From: JABJGO01 sp963921245
GTDB lineage: Bacteria; Pseudomonadota; Alphaproteobacteria; Rhodospirillales; Casp-alpha2
DNA: 64,000 nt
Assembly (NCBI GenBank): GCA_963921245.4
Contig: CAWUEY030000001.1
Location: 2,232,001-2,296,000, forward strand
Direction of reading: 5' to 3'
Position 1 is the stretch's first letter. Each line of letters begins with the position of its first letter. Position numbers and translations under genes: made by a program. The notes under the pieces were generated by a model. The model made no database searches. It was not told where the DNA came from and was given only the letters and a program-made list of their open reading frames with translations. Below, piece after piece: positions 8,617 to 16,099 of this stretch.

Positions 8617-9765
8617 ATGACAACACCTGTTTTATCCGTTTCACGGCGTACACGCCGAACACCTTTTTCACCCCGGGTAGAAAGTAATGGGGTGAAGGGG
8701 TACACCGTTTACAACCACACTCTCCTGGCGACAGTGTTTTCCTCGCTGGAAGAGGATTATGCCCACCTAAAAGAGTATGTGCAGATCTGGGACGTCAGTT
8801 GTGAACGACAAGTGTCGATCAAGGGCCCTGATGCCGCGCGGCTGGTGCAGTTGATGACCGTTCGGGATATGGGGAAAATTTCCATTGGACAGTGTTTCTA
8901 TGCCCCGCTGGTCGATGTTGATGGCGGGATGGTGAATGACCCCGTCGTCCTTAAGTTGGCTGAGGATCATTTCTGGCTGTCGTTGGCTGATTCGGACGTG
9001 CTGTTGTGGGCACGTGGTCTGGCAACGGGAATGAAACTGGATGCCCAGATTGATGAGCCTTCAGTCTGGCCGTTGGCTATTCAGGGACCCAAGGCAGATG
9101 ATGTGGTGGCGGCTGTGTTCGGAGAGGCGACCCGTGATATTCGTTTTTTCCGGTTTTCTCATTTGAAATTTTCCGGGCATCTTTTTTTGATTGCGCGGTC
9201 CGGCTGGAGCAAACAGGGTGGGTTTGAGATTTACGTGGACCGGGAGGATCTTGCCCTTGATCTGTGGGATGCCATCTGGGAAGCCGGACAACCCCACAAT
9301 ATTCGGGCGGGTTGTCCAAATCACATTGAGCGGATAGAAGGTGGACTGTTGTCCTATGGGAACGATATGACCCGCGCCCACAATCCACTGGAATGTGGTT
9401 TGGAACGATACTGTGACCTGGATCGCCCTATCGAGTCACTGGGCGAATCACTGGGCGAATCACTGGGCGAATCATTGGGCCTGGCGGCGGTGATCGCCGC
9501 ACGGGACGCCGGGGTTTCCCGTCAGGTGAAAGGTCTGAAGATTGAAGGTGAACACGCGCCCGCGTGTGTCGAGGCCTGGCGGGTTAAAGTCGGCAATCAG
9601 ACCGCAGGCGAAGTAACCTCGGCAGTGTTCTCGCCCACGCTCAATTGCGTTGTTGCCTTTGCCATGATGAACAAAGCTTTCTGGGGAGAGGGTACCGAGG
9701 TACAGGTGCACTTGCCCGATGGCACGAGCCGGGCCGGTACGGTGACGGCATTGCCGTTCGTTTAG
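8617..9765 (+). CDS. dmdA: DMSP demethylase DmdA
   Basis: DmdA transfers a methyl group from dimethylsulfoniopropionate to tetrahydrofolate, giving methylmercaptopropionate, and is a GcvT (aminomethyltransferase) relative. This 382-residue protein has the DmdA-type N-terminus (RRTPFSPRVESNGVKGYTVYN), then SLEEDYAHLKEYVQIWDVS, GQCFYAPLVDVDGGMVNDPV, WLSLADSDVLLWARG, the folate-fold motif PLAIQGPKADD, and ERIEGGLLSYGNDMTRAHNPLECGLE. These closely follow the demethylase of SAR11 bacteria as I recall it, more than plain GcvT. The ATG at 8617 has GAGG eight bases upstream. Residues 273-288 are a fourfold ESLG repeat that looks like an expansion. First gene of a three-gene operon with a ligase and a DMSP lyase. 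Confidence 0.88.
   Translation: MTTPVLSVSRRTRRTPFSPRVESNGVKGYTVYNHTLLATVFSSLEEDYAHLKEYVQIWDVSCERQVSIKGPDAARLVQLMTVRDMGKISIGQCFYAPLVDVDGGMVNDPVVLKLAEDHFWLSLADSDVLLWARGLATGMKLDAQIDEPSVWPLAIQGPKADDVVAAVFGEATRDIRFFRFSHLKFSGHLFLIARSGWSKQGGFEIYVDREDLALDLWDAIWEAGQPHNIRAGCPNHIERIEGGLLSYGNDMTRAHNPLECGLERYCDLDRPIESLGESLGESLGESLGLAAVIAARDAGVSRQVKGLKIEGEHAPACVEAWRVKVGNQTAGEVTSAVFSPTLNCVVAFAMMNKAFWGEGTEVQVHLPDGTSRAGTVTALPFV
9433..9480 (+). repeat. Four in-frame 12-bp tandem repeats inside dmdA
   Basis: Four 12-bp units (9433, 9445, 9457, 9469) encode ESLG four times. The middle two are identical (GAATCACTGGGC); the first differs by GAG for GAA and the last by TTG for CTG. The run lies at the end of the catalytic domain, just before the C-terminal domain. 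Such units can change number by replication slippage without breaking the frame. Confidence 0.92.
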
Positions 9766-9792
9766 ATATAGAGGTAAAGAGGGAACAAAGTC

Positions 9793-11427
9793 ATGTCAGG
9801 TAACGCCTACGATCAACATCTTGATAAAAATGCGGCAAATTATGTCAGCCTGTCCCCGCTCTCCTTTATCCAGCGAGCTCGCGACGTGTTCCCGGACTAC
9901 ACGGCCGTTGTCTACGGTCCCCGCGCGTACACCTGGCGGGAGAGTTATGATCGGTGCGTTCGCCTTGCTTCTGCCCTGGGCAGGCTTGGCGTAGGGCCAG
10001 GCGACACGGTCACTGTAATCGCGGCAAATACGCCGGAGCTTTTTGAAGCACACTACGGTGTGCCTATGTGTGGCGGTGTGCTGAATGCCATGAATACGCG
10101 TCTTGATGCGGATACCATGGCCTATATTCTGGAACACGGCGAAGCGAAGGTGTTGATCACGGATACCCAGTTCTCACCCACCGTAAAGCAGGCTCTGGAA
10201 ATTCACGGCAGCACCGATTTGATCATTATCGATATCGATGACGATCAGGCGATCCTGAAGGACGGCGAAGGGGAACGCTTGGGCCAAATGGATTATGAAG
10301 CCTTGCTGGCGAGCGGGGATCCTGATTTCGAATGGCGGCTGCCTGAAGATGAATGGCAGGCCCTGGCATTAAATTACACCTCTGGAACCAGTGGAAGACC
10401 GAAAGGCGTCGTCTATCATCATCGTGGATCATATTTAATGACCATGGGGACGGTCATCGGATGGGGGCTGCCCAATCATCCCCGTTATCTTTATACAGTG
10501 CCCATGTTCCACTGTAACGGTTGGGGACATGCGTGGACCATGGCGGCGGTTTGCGGCACCGTGGTCTGTTGTCGTTACATAACGGCATCAGCAATTTTCA
10601 ATGCTATTGCCGATTCCCGGGTGGACCATTTCGGCGGCGCGCCTGTCGTGCTTGGTATGTTGATCAACGCATCCGATGATGAGAAAAGGACCTTCAATCA
10701 CCATGTAAAAGCGATGACGGCGGGCGCCCCGCCGCCCGCCGCGGTGTTGGAACAGGTTGCAGCCCTCGGCATCGAAGTCATGCAGGTCTATGGGCTGACG
10801 GAGACTTATGGGCATGTGGTTCATTGTGCCTGGCAGGAAGAGTGGGACTCTTTGGCGTTTTCGGAGCAGGCTGAAATCAAGGCGAGGCAAGGAGTCCGTT
10901 TCCCAATGACGGAAGGCGTTATCGTTTCGGATGTCGGTTCCACCAACCCGGTGCCCGCCGACGGTGAAACCATGGGTGAGATTCTGATTCGCGGGAACAC
11001 GGTCATGAAAGGGTACTTCAAGGACAAGAATGCCACGGAAACAGCCTTTGCCGGGGGATGGTTTCACTCAGGCGACCTCGCGGTGGTTCACCCCAATGGT
11101 TACATCCAGATCAGGGACCGGCTCAAGGATATCATTATCTCTGGCGGCGAGAATATTTCGTCGGTTGAGGTTGAGGCGATACTTTACAAGCACCCCGCCG
11201 TGGCGCTCGCCGCTGTTGTTGCCGCACCAGATGACAAGTGGGGTGAGGTTCCGTGCGCCTTTGTGGAGCTGAAAGCAGGCGTTGAAGCCACGGAAGAAGA
11301 CATCCTCGGGTTCTGTAAAGAGAATATGGCGGGCTTTAAACGTCCCAAAAAAGTGGTCTTTGGCGAACTGCCAAAAACGTCCACGGGCAAAATTCAAAAG
11401 TTTGTATTGCGCGATCAAGTCCGATAA
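9793..11427 (+). CDS. Acyl-CoA ligase of the DMSP operon (DmdB-role candidate)
   Basis: A 544-residue ATP-dependent acyl-CoA ligase of the AMP-forming (ANL) superfamily. Motifs in order: the phosphate loop YTSGTSGRPKGVVYHH (about residue 195), YGLTETYG (about 335), the hinge GDLAVVHPNGYIQIRDRLKD, and the C-terminal catalytic lysine in KTSTGKIQKF. It lies 27 bp after dmdA and 15 bp before the DMSP lyase. Two jobs fit the context: activating methylmercaptopropionate (the DmdB step after DmdA) or activating acrylate released by the lyase. The N-terminus (SPLSFIQRARDVFPDYTAVVYG) is of the long general acyl-CoA-synthetase type, not the classical DmdB I remember, so the substrate stays open. Confidence 0.85.
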   Translation: MSGNAYDQHLDKNAANYVSLSPLSFIQRARDVFPDYTAVVYGPRAYTWRESYDRCVRLASALGRLGVGPGDTVTVIAANTPELFEAHYGVPMCGGVLNAMNTRLDADTMAYILEHGEAKVLITDTQFSPTVKQALEIHGSTDLIIIDIDDDQAILKDGEGERLGQMDYEALLASGDPDFEWRLPEDEWQALALNYTSGTSGRPKGVVYHHRGSYLMTMGTVIGWGLPNHPRYLYTVPMFHCNGWGHAWTMAAVCGTVVCCRYITASAIFNAIADSRVDHFGGAPVVLGMLINASDDEKRTFNHHVKAMTAGAPPPAAVLEQVAALGIEVMQVYGLTETYGHVVHCAWQEEWDSLAFSEQAEIKARQGVRFPMTEGVIVSDVGSTNPVPADGETMGEILIRGNTVMKGYFKDKNATETAFAGGWFHSGDLAVVHPNGYIQIRDRLKDIIISGGENISSVEVEAILYKHPAVALAAVVAAPDDKWGEVPCAFVELKAGVEATEEDILGFCKENMAGFKRPKKVVFGELPKTSTGKIQKFVLRDQVR

Positions 11428-11442
11428 CCCAGGATTTTCCGC

Positions 11443-12057
11443 ATGGAACGGACCATACAGGCCCTGCGACGATTGAGCGAAACTGTCGCCCAATCCGATC
11501 ATGAAGCGGCGCCGGGATTTGAAAGAATTCTTGAACGTGTGGACTGGTCAGCACCAGGCTTACCCTACAAACCCCAGGACTTGCCGGTGGTAGAGAAGTA
11601 CTTCAAGCAGTGTGTGGATTTGGCAGGTGATAGTCCACTCGGCGATCTTGGCCGGGCGCTCTATGCGGATGCAGAATACCTTGAATGGTTTACCATGTAT
11701 CAATCCTATGTCGGCGATGAACGCCTAGATAAACTGCATGAAAACTATGTCCTTGTCCGGTTGGCGGGCCCCGAAGGTAGTTGGTACGCCGATGACCTGA
11801 CAACAGCGATCACCATTCAGGGGCCGCATACCTTTTACCCTCCACATGCGCACAGACAGCGGGAAGTCTACGGCGTGATTGGCGGCAATGCTGAGTGGCA
11901 ACGCGGTGCAGAACCCTGGGTTTCCCGCCCGAGCGGGGATATGATTTATCACCCCAGTGGCATTCGCCATGCCATACAGACCCGGGATGAACCCTTGTTG
12001 GCCTTCGCAAGCTGGCTGGATTTTGTCACAGACGCGCCCGCTTTTGTCTGGGATTAG
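11443..12057 (+). CDS. Cupin DMSP lyase (DddL/DddQ-like)
   Basis: Cupin DMSP lyases cleave dimethylsulfoniopropionate to dimethyl sulfide and acrylate. This 204-residue protein has one C-terminal cupin domain with textbook motifs: H135-A-H137-RQR-E141 then Gly148 six residues later, and a second motif G165-(5)-P171-S-G173-IR-H176. His135, His137, Glu141 and His176 should bind the metal, and Tyr143 is placed like the tyrosine implicated in catalysis in DddQ. The N-terminal helical region (1-95) also fits this family, whose members run from about 190 to 240 residues. It is the last gene of the operon with dmdA. Another small-molecule cupin cannot be excluded, but the dmdA linkage supports lyase. 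Confidence 0.8.
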   Translation: MERTIQALRRLSETVAQSDHEAAPGFERILERVDWSAPGLPYKPQDLPVVEKYFKQCVDLAGDSPLGDLGRALYADAEYLEWFTMYQSYVGDERLDKLHENYVLVRLAGPEGSWYADDLTTAITIQGPHTFYPPHAHRQREVYGVIGGNAEWQRGAEPWVSRPSGDMIYHPSGIRHAIQTRDEPLLAFASWLDFVTDAPAFVWD

Positions 12058-12236
12058 AGATAGAGCTCTGTCTCGATTTCCCGGCCATTGGAACGGGGGA
12101 TGGCGGTTCGTTTGAATCCGTATTTCAGATAAAATTTTTCCGGGCGGGCTTTACCAGCAAGAGCGCACCGGAAGATAGGAGCCGTTCGCGCGCCGGTAAT
12201 GGTTTCAAGGCGTCGATGGCGTAAATCGTTTCCCAC
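12054..12236 (-). pseudogene. Possible remnant of a GNAT acetyltransferase
   Basis: A 60-codon minus-strand frame ends with KFYLKYGFKRTAIPRSNGREIETELYL, which resembles the end of GNAT acetyltransferases (the FYxKxGF motif and final strand). No N-terminal acetyl-CoA-binding part is readable upstream in any frame before queC. It overlaps the lyase stop by 4 bp in the convergent direction. Weak evidence. Confidence 0.3.
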
Positions 12237-12288
12237 GTTGGGTTGCGGAGACTAAGCGTCGCGCCACGTTCGACCGGTCTGGGTTTGC

Positions 12289-13002
12289 TCATGTCCGATC
12301 CGAATACTGTTCCCAGCCATTTTTACGTAACTCACAAGACGGACAGGTTCCACATCCATATCCCCAAGGGTGTCTTTGCCCCCGATCGCCCAGGTAACAG
12401 GTATGGGTTTCTTCGAGGATCAGGTCTATCAGTGCCTGTCCGCCCAAAGTCGCCGACAATGCCCAGGTGGCGGCCTTATCCAGCCACATGAGCGGTGTTT
12501 CAATTTTGAATGGCTCGTCCATGCCCAGGCTGAGGGTTTTTTCCATAGATTCCATGGTTTCGTTCCGGCAATCCGGGTATCCGGAGAAATCGGTTTCACA
12601 CATACCGCCAACGATTGTACCCAGGCCCCGGCGATAGGCGACGGTTGCGGCAAAGTTCAGGAAAACAAGGTTTCGTCCGGGCACAAATGTATTAGGAAGC
12701 CCAGAGTCAGAAAGGGCAATGGAGGCGTTGCGGGTCAGGGCTGTATCGCTGATGGAGCCCAGCACGGCGAGGTCGATAACGTGATCCTCACCCAGGCGAT
12801 CTTTCCAGCCACCCCTGGACTCCGTGATGGCCTCCAGGATAATGGGGCGTTGTTCCATCTCAATTGCGTGGCGTTGCCCGTAATCGAAACCAATCGTTTC
12901 GACGGTCCTATAACGCTCCAGTGCCCAGGCAAGGCAGGTCGTTGAGTCCTGGCCTCCCGAAAACAATACCAATGCCTTGTTTGTGTCTGTAATCAAAGGC
13001 AT
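12289..13002 (-). CDS. queC: 7-cyano-7-deazaguanine synthase QueC
   Basis: QueC converts 7-carboxy-7-deazaguanine to preQ0 with ATP and ammonia, a step in queuosine tRNA modification. The 237-residue protein has the PP-loop LVLFSGGQDSTTCLAWAL near the N-terminus, TFVPGRNLVFLNFA in the middle, and a C-terminal zinc site in CYLGDRG and CGTCPSCELRKNG. The frame opens at 13038, but ATG 13002 is preferred because GGAG lies eight bases upstream and the extra residues (MAILVFLFWSS) are not family-like. No other queuosine gene is nearby; it sits alone between the DMSP operon and insertion-sequence remains. Confidence 0.94.
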   Translation of the reverse strand: MPLITDTNKALVLFSGGQDSTTCLAWALERYRTVETIGFDYGQRHAIEMEQRPIILEAITESRGGWKDRLGEDHVIDLAVLGSISDTALTRNASIALSDSGLPNTFVPGRNLVFLNFAATVAYRRGLGTIVGGMCETDFSGYPDCRNETMESMEKTLSLGMDEPFKIETPLMWLDKAATWALSATLGGQALIDLILEETHTCYLGDRGQRHPWGYGCGTCPSCELRKNGWEQYSDRT

Positions 13003-13119
13003 GAGCGAGCTCCAAAACAAAAAAACCAGAATGGCCATTGAGCCGCCCTGGTTTTTGAATGCTTACCAATCCCCCCATGGTATCAGGTGCAGTCTGTGTT
13101 TTTCCTTAGATTATAAACA

Positions 13120-13183
13120 TTTCATCACTTTTTTTCCTGAAAAAAACCCAGAAAACGTGGAAAAACTAAAAAAAGTGGTGAAA
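13120..13183. repeat. AT-rich imperfect inverted repeat in a poly-A/T tract
   Basis: The 16-bp arm at 13120-13135 (TTTCATCACTTTTTTT) is matched at 15 of 16 positions by the reverse complement of 13168-13183. The arms are 32 bases apart, in a strongly purine/pyrimidine-skewed stretch that continues to 13200. It lies between queC and the transposase debris, and its composition is unlike the rest of the window. Confidence 0.6.
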
Positions 13184-13275
13184 AAAAGAAGGGAAAAAAC
13201 ATGAAATGTCCATGATGGATAACCGTACAGGGGACAAAAAGCACAACCGCTGGACAATCATCATAGGAGGGGAAG

Positions 13276-13593
13276 ATGTCTGAGCCTATTCTACGGGTTC
13301 TCAGCCTCGGCGCGGGGGTTCAATCCACCACCATGGCCCTCATGGCGGCACTCGGTGAGATCGAAGTGGATGAAAGTTACTTTGGAGGCACGCGTAAAGG
13401 TAAGCCCGGCAGGGGTACTGCTGGCAAGGTTGCCGCGTGTGCTGTATCATCCTGTTTACAGTGCAGAATCGGATTGGTGTTGATGAACAGTTCCGACCAT
13501 GGTGTGGGTACGGTGGTTGAGGTTGGGTGCCGTGACGGTTCGATGCAGGCTGGGGAACTGGTAGACGTGCCGTTCTATGACAAAGCAGGATAG
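13276..13593 (+). pseudogene. Chimeric fragment: PAPS-reductase-like start joined to IS1595 transposase piece
   Basis: A 105-codon frame with a very strong ribosome site (AGGAGGGG). Residues 1-29 (MSEPILRVLSLGAGVQSTTM) match the N-terminal PP-loop of the phage/plasmid PAPS-reductase-like family. At about residue 29 the sequence switches to EVDESYFGGTRKGKPGRGTAGKV, a core motif of IS1595 (ISXO2-like) DDE transposases. The last 50 residues match nothing I know. Neither parent is complete. It is probably the scar of an insertion and deletion; the frame may still be translated, but a function is unlikely. Confidence 0.7.
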
Positions 13594-14290
13594 TGTCAAG
13601 AAACCTGCGCACTTTTATTTTCAGGCGATGGCTGTTCTGGTGTTGGTTTTCATCTGTTTCAGCGGATCCATGTTCATGTAGTGCCGTGTGCTCCATTTGC
13701 TTCCAGCGATGTGTCTCAGCCTGGCTGCAGCCATGCTGAGACAGGATTGCGCATCCGGGAAGGCGCCGCCGACGCGGGTCCGTCTGCGGATTTTCCGCCT
13801 GAGCCTCTCCAGCGGATTGTTGGTTTTCAATTTGACCCAGTGCTGATCCGGGAAAGCGTAATAGGCGAAGGTCTCCGTAATTGATCCCGACGGCGGTAGC
13901 GTTCGATGATCGCCGTCTCGAAGGCCTGTCTGCGGAGCTTTGGGACCTTTAGCGTCACCTCACCGGCTTTCGTGTGAAGCCGGCGGGCACGATAACCCGC
14001 TCGGTAACCTCGACGAGCATCAGCCCGTTCATAGCGGCCAGCTTCGGCCAAAGCGTCCGCTTCCGCGGCCAATAGCGCGTTCAGTGTCTCCTCGACTGTG
14101 GTGCGGACAACCTTGCCCAGGTGATCCTGGATCCGCGCGGCGGCAATTCTAATGACCTTGCTCAATGCTTCTGTCTTGTTATGCTCGTTCATGGCGGTTC
14201 CTTTCTTCCTGGCTAACATTGATCTTCAGAAAATCAATTCTAACCAGAGCCGGAACCACCGCCCGATCAAATGTGCGCAACTTTCTTTAC
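13593..14290 (-). mobile_element. IS256-family element with internal deletion
   Basis: The element is bounded by imperfect inverted ends: AAGAAACCTGCGCACTTTTAT on the left (13598-13618) and, read inward from 14290 on the other strand, AAGAAAGTTGCGCACATTTGAT. They share AAGAAA, TGCGCAC and TTT. Between them lies one broken IS256-type transposase. No clear 8-9 bp target duplication flanks the element, so the exact ends are approximate. At about 0.7 kb it is half the usual length and can move only if a full transposase acts in trans. Confidence 0.75.
13621..14192 (-). pseudogene. IS256-family (mutator-type) transposase, catalytic core deleted
   Basis: The N-terminal part (14192 to about 13880) is typical: ALLAAEADALAEAGRYERADARRGYRAG, then LHTKAGEVTLKVPKLRRQAFETAIIERYRRR. 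It then jumps, with a frame change, to the C-terminal part: YYAFPDQHWVKLKTNNPLERLRRKIRRRTRVGGAFPD and RLRHIAGSKWSTRHYMNMDPL. About 200 residues in the middle, including the DDE catalytic residues, are missing. The ATG at 14192 has AAGGA upstream. The protein is certainly inactive as a transposase. Confidence 0.85.
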
Positions 14291-14379
14291 GTTATTGCCG
14301 CGCGCGGCGCGGGGCAAAAACATCCCAAAGAAGCAGTAAACTGTCCTATGTTCAAAGAGGAACATACGGAGGCCGTCAT

Positions 14380-14751
14380 ATGCTTGACCATGACCAACCT
14401 GTTACGCCGTACTTCACTGTCGATAGTGCCGACAGGTTGATCGATTTTCTATCAGAAGTGTTCGATGCCGATATGGTGATGGAAAAACGCTACGAAGACG
14501 GAACGGTCCGGCACGTCAGAATGATGATCGGTAAGTCGCTGTTGATGATAAACCAGAGCACCGCACCCTATCTGCCCAACGTTTCTCAGATGCATGTCTA
14601 CGTTGATGCGGTCGAGCAGGTCTATGCAAAAGCATTGAGCCTAGGTGCCACATCTCTAATGGAGCCGAACCTCCGACCACACGGTGACAGAATGGCCGGG
14701 TTCACAGACCCATGCGACAACATCTGGTGGATTGCGACACCGGCAGACTGA
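14380..14751 (+). CDS. VOC/glyoxalase-fold protein (PhnB-like)
   Basis: A 123-residue single-domain protein of the vicinal-oxygen-chelate superfamily. It begins QPVTPYFTVDSADRLIDFLSEVFDADMVME and has the second half VSQMHVYVDAVEQVYAKALSLGATSLMEPN with the family ending MAGFTDPCDNIWWIAT. This pattern is that of PhnB-like proteins, whose substrates are usually unknown. The frame is open from 14152, but ATG 14380 is right: CGGAGG lies seven bases before it and homology starts there. It sits beside IS256 debris and may have been carried with it, though it is itself intact. Confidence 0.82.
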   Translation: MLDHDQPVTPYFTVDSADRLIDFLSEVFDADMVMEKRYEDGTVRHVRMMIGKSLLMINQSTAPYLPNVSQMHVYVDAVEQVYAKALSLGATSLMEPNLRPHGDRMAGFTDPCDNIWWIATPAD

Positions 14752-14989
14752 AACCGCGGTCTTACTCCGGACCGGATTTTGGTGTCGAGGATTAACTCCA
14801 TCTGTTCATAAAAACCCGTTTGTTACACTTCCTTGCGTGCCTTGGGAAAATCCCAGGGCCATTGCACCGCAACGGGGTGCCCCTTCGCGATCAACGGCGA
14901 CTGTTTTGGCGTGGATTTGCAGTAACCAAAATCACCCGCAGGCAATTGGTTTCAAATTCAACGAAACAGCACAAAAGCATCCCCAGTGA

Positions 14990-16000
14990 TCAATTATCTC
15001 CTTCCGGCCCGATCATGACGGCCTCACAAACGCCGTCGAGAGCCACCGGGCAATGCTCCACGCCGTAGGGCACAATGATGAATTCTCCTTGGTTGAGTAT
15101 CTCGTCCCGGTCCCGGAATTTGAGTAGCATCCTGCCTTTATGAACGAGAAACAACACGTCGTCTGATTTATGATAATGCCAGATGTGTTGACCTTCGAAC
15201 TTCACCAGCCGCACTGACTTATCGTTGATATGGCCTGCACTTTGCGGAGCCCAAGCGTTCGCCAGACCTGCAAAGGTCTCTACCAGATTTGTAGCCCCAT
15301 GAGGTGACAAATGATCATTAACCTCCGCCACGTCTCGCAAAATTGAGCGCAGCTGGTTTTCCAGTTCCGGGCTGTCGGCCGGATAATCACCTTCTAGCGC
15401 CGCCGTTCCAATGGTGAACCCCGCGGCACCCGATCGATGGACAATCTCAATACGTTCGCGGCTTCCAATGGAGCCCGCCATGATCACGGGCTTTCTGACC
15501 GCTGCACATACGGCAGCCATGAGACCCGTGACATTCTCTGTTGACCGATAAGCCAGTAAATCCAGGCCGTGCACGCCGTCAAGGGCCGCCAGTTTCTGCG
15601 CACTATCCACAATGTCGTCAATGGAACCCATGAGCGCACTGGGGTGACCTTCTATTCGACCGGGGAACGGAAAGTACTGAATGCTTGTGTCTTTTAAAAT
15701 AGGAATAATTTCTTTAAAATTCGTGCCTCCCAGCAGAATATCCACACCGATATCAACGGCGGCTTCGGCAGACGTAACCTCGCTTTGTTTGTCCAGCGAC
15801 ACCACTTCCAGATAGCTGGTGGCCCCGCCCGCCTTTATCGAGGCATTTAGGGCTTTCAATCTGTCGAAGGGGACGCCTACATCCTTGAAGCCCATGTGAT
15901 GGACTCCGGCCGCTAGAGCGGTTTCCAGATGTGTTTCCGCGTCATCGACCGTCTGGTCGTTGCGGGTCAGCATGAAAATAAAACGAAGCCCCATGGACAT
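14990..16000 (-). CDS. TIM-barrel/cupin fusion protein, function unknown
   Basis: A 336-residue two-domain protein. Residues 1 to about 225 look like a phosphate-binding TIM barrel: LRFIFMLTRNDQTVDDAETH as first strand-helix, VHHMGFKDVG, ATSYLEVVSLDK, VDILLGGTNF, GLDLLAYR, and the barrel end PVIMAGSIGSRERIEIVHRSGAAGFTIGTAAL, where the glycines would hold a phosphate. Residues about 250-336 form a single cupin with HIWHYHKSDDVLFLVHKGRMLLKF and a closing PYGVEHCPV motif. Two ATGs (16000, 15994) share an AAGGGG site. It follows the Rieske oxygenase gene by 99 bp and is probably cotranscribed. I do not recognise a characterised homologue; aldolase- or epimerase-like chemistry is a guess. Confidence 0.75.
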   Translation of the reverse strand: MSMGLRFIFMLTRNDQTVDDAETHLETALAAGVHHMGFKDVGVPFDRLKALNASIKAGGATSYLEVVSLDKQSEVTSAEAAVDIGVDILLGGTNFKEIIPILKDTSIQYFPFPGRIEGHPSALMGSIDDIVDSAQKLAALDGVHGLDLLAYRSTENVTGLMAAVCAAVRKPVIMAGSIGSRERIEIVHRSGAAGFTIGTAALEGDYPADSPELENQLRSILRDVAEVNDHLSPHGATNLVETFAGLANAWAPQSAGHINDKSVRLVKFEGQHIWHYHKSDDVLFLVHKGRMLLKFRDRDEILNQGEFIIVPYGVEHCPVALDGVCEAVMIGPEGDN

Positions 16001-16099
16001 GGCCCCTTGTTCCGGTCACACCCCGGATTCTCTTCGGCATCACCAAAAAGTCCATGCAAATTTCAGTGACTAACGCGCCGTTTTAGCGGGCTGCGCTCA

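Noticed and set aside
9433..9480. Short tandem repeats considered as a CRISPR array
   Set aside because: Units are 12 bp and directly adjacent with no spacers, and they keep the dmdA frame. No CRISPR array or cas gene was seen anywhere.
13340..13696. 118-codon minus-strand frame over the transposase debris
   Set aside because: His/Pro/Arg-rich shadow; it runs opposite the recognisable transposase fragment.
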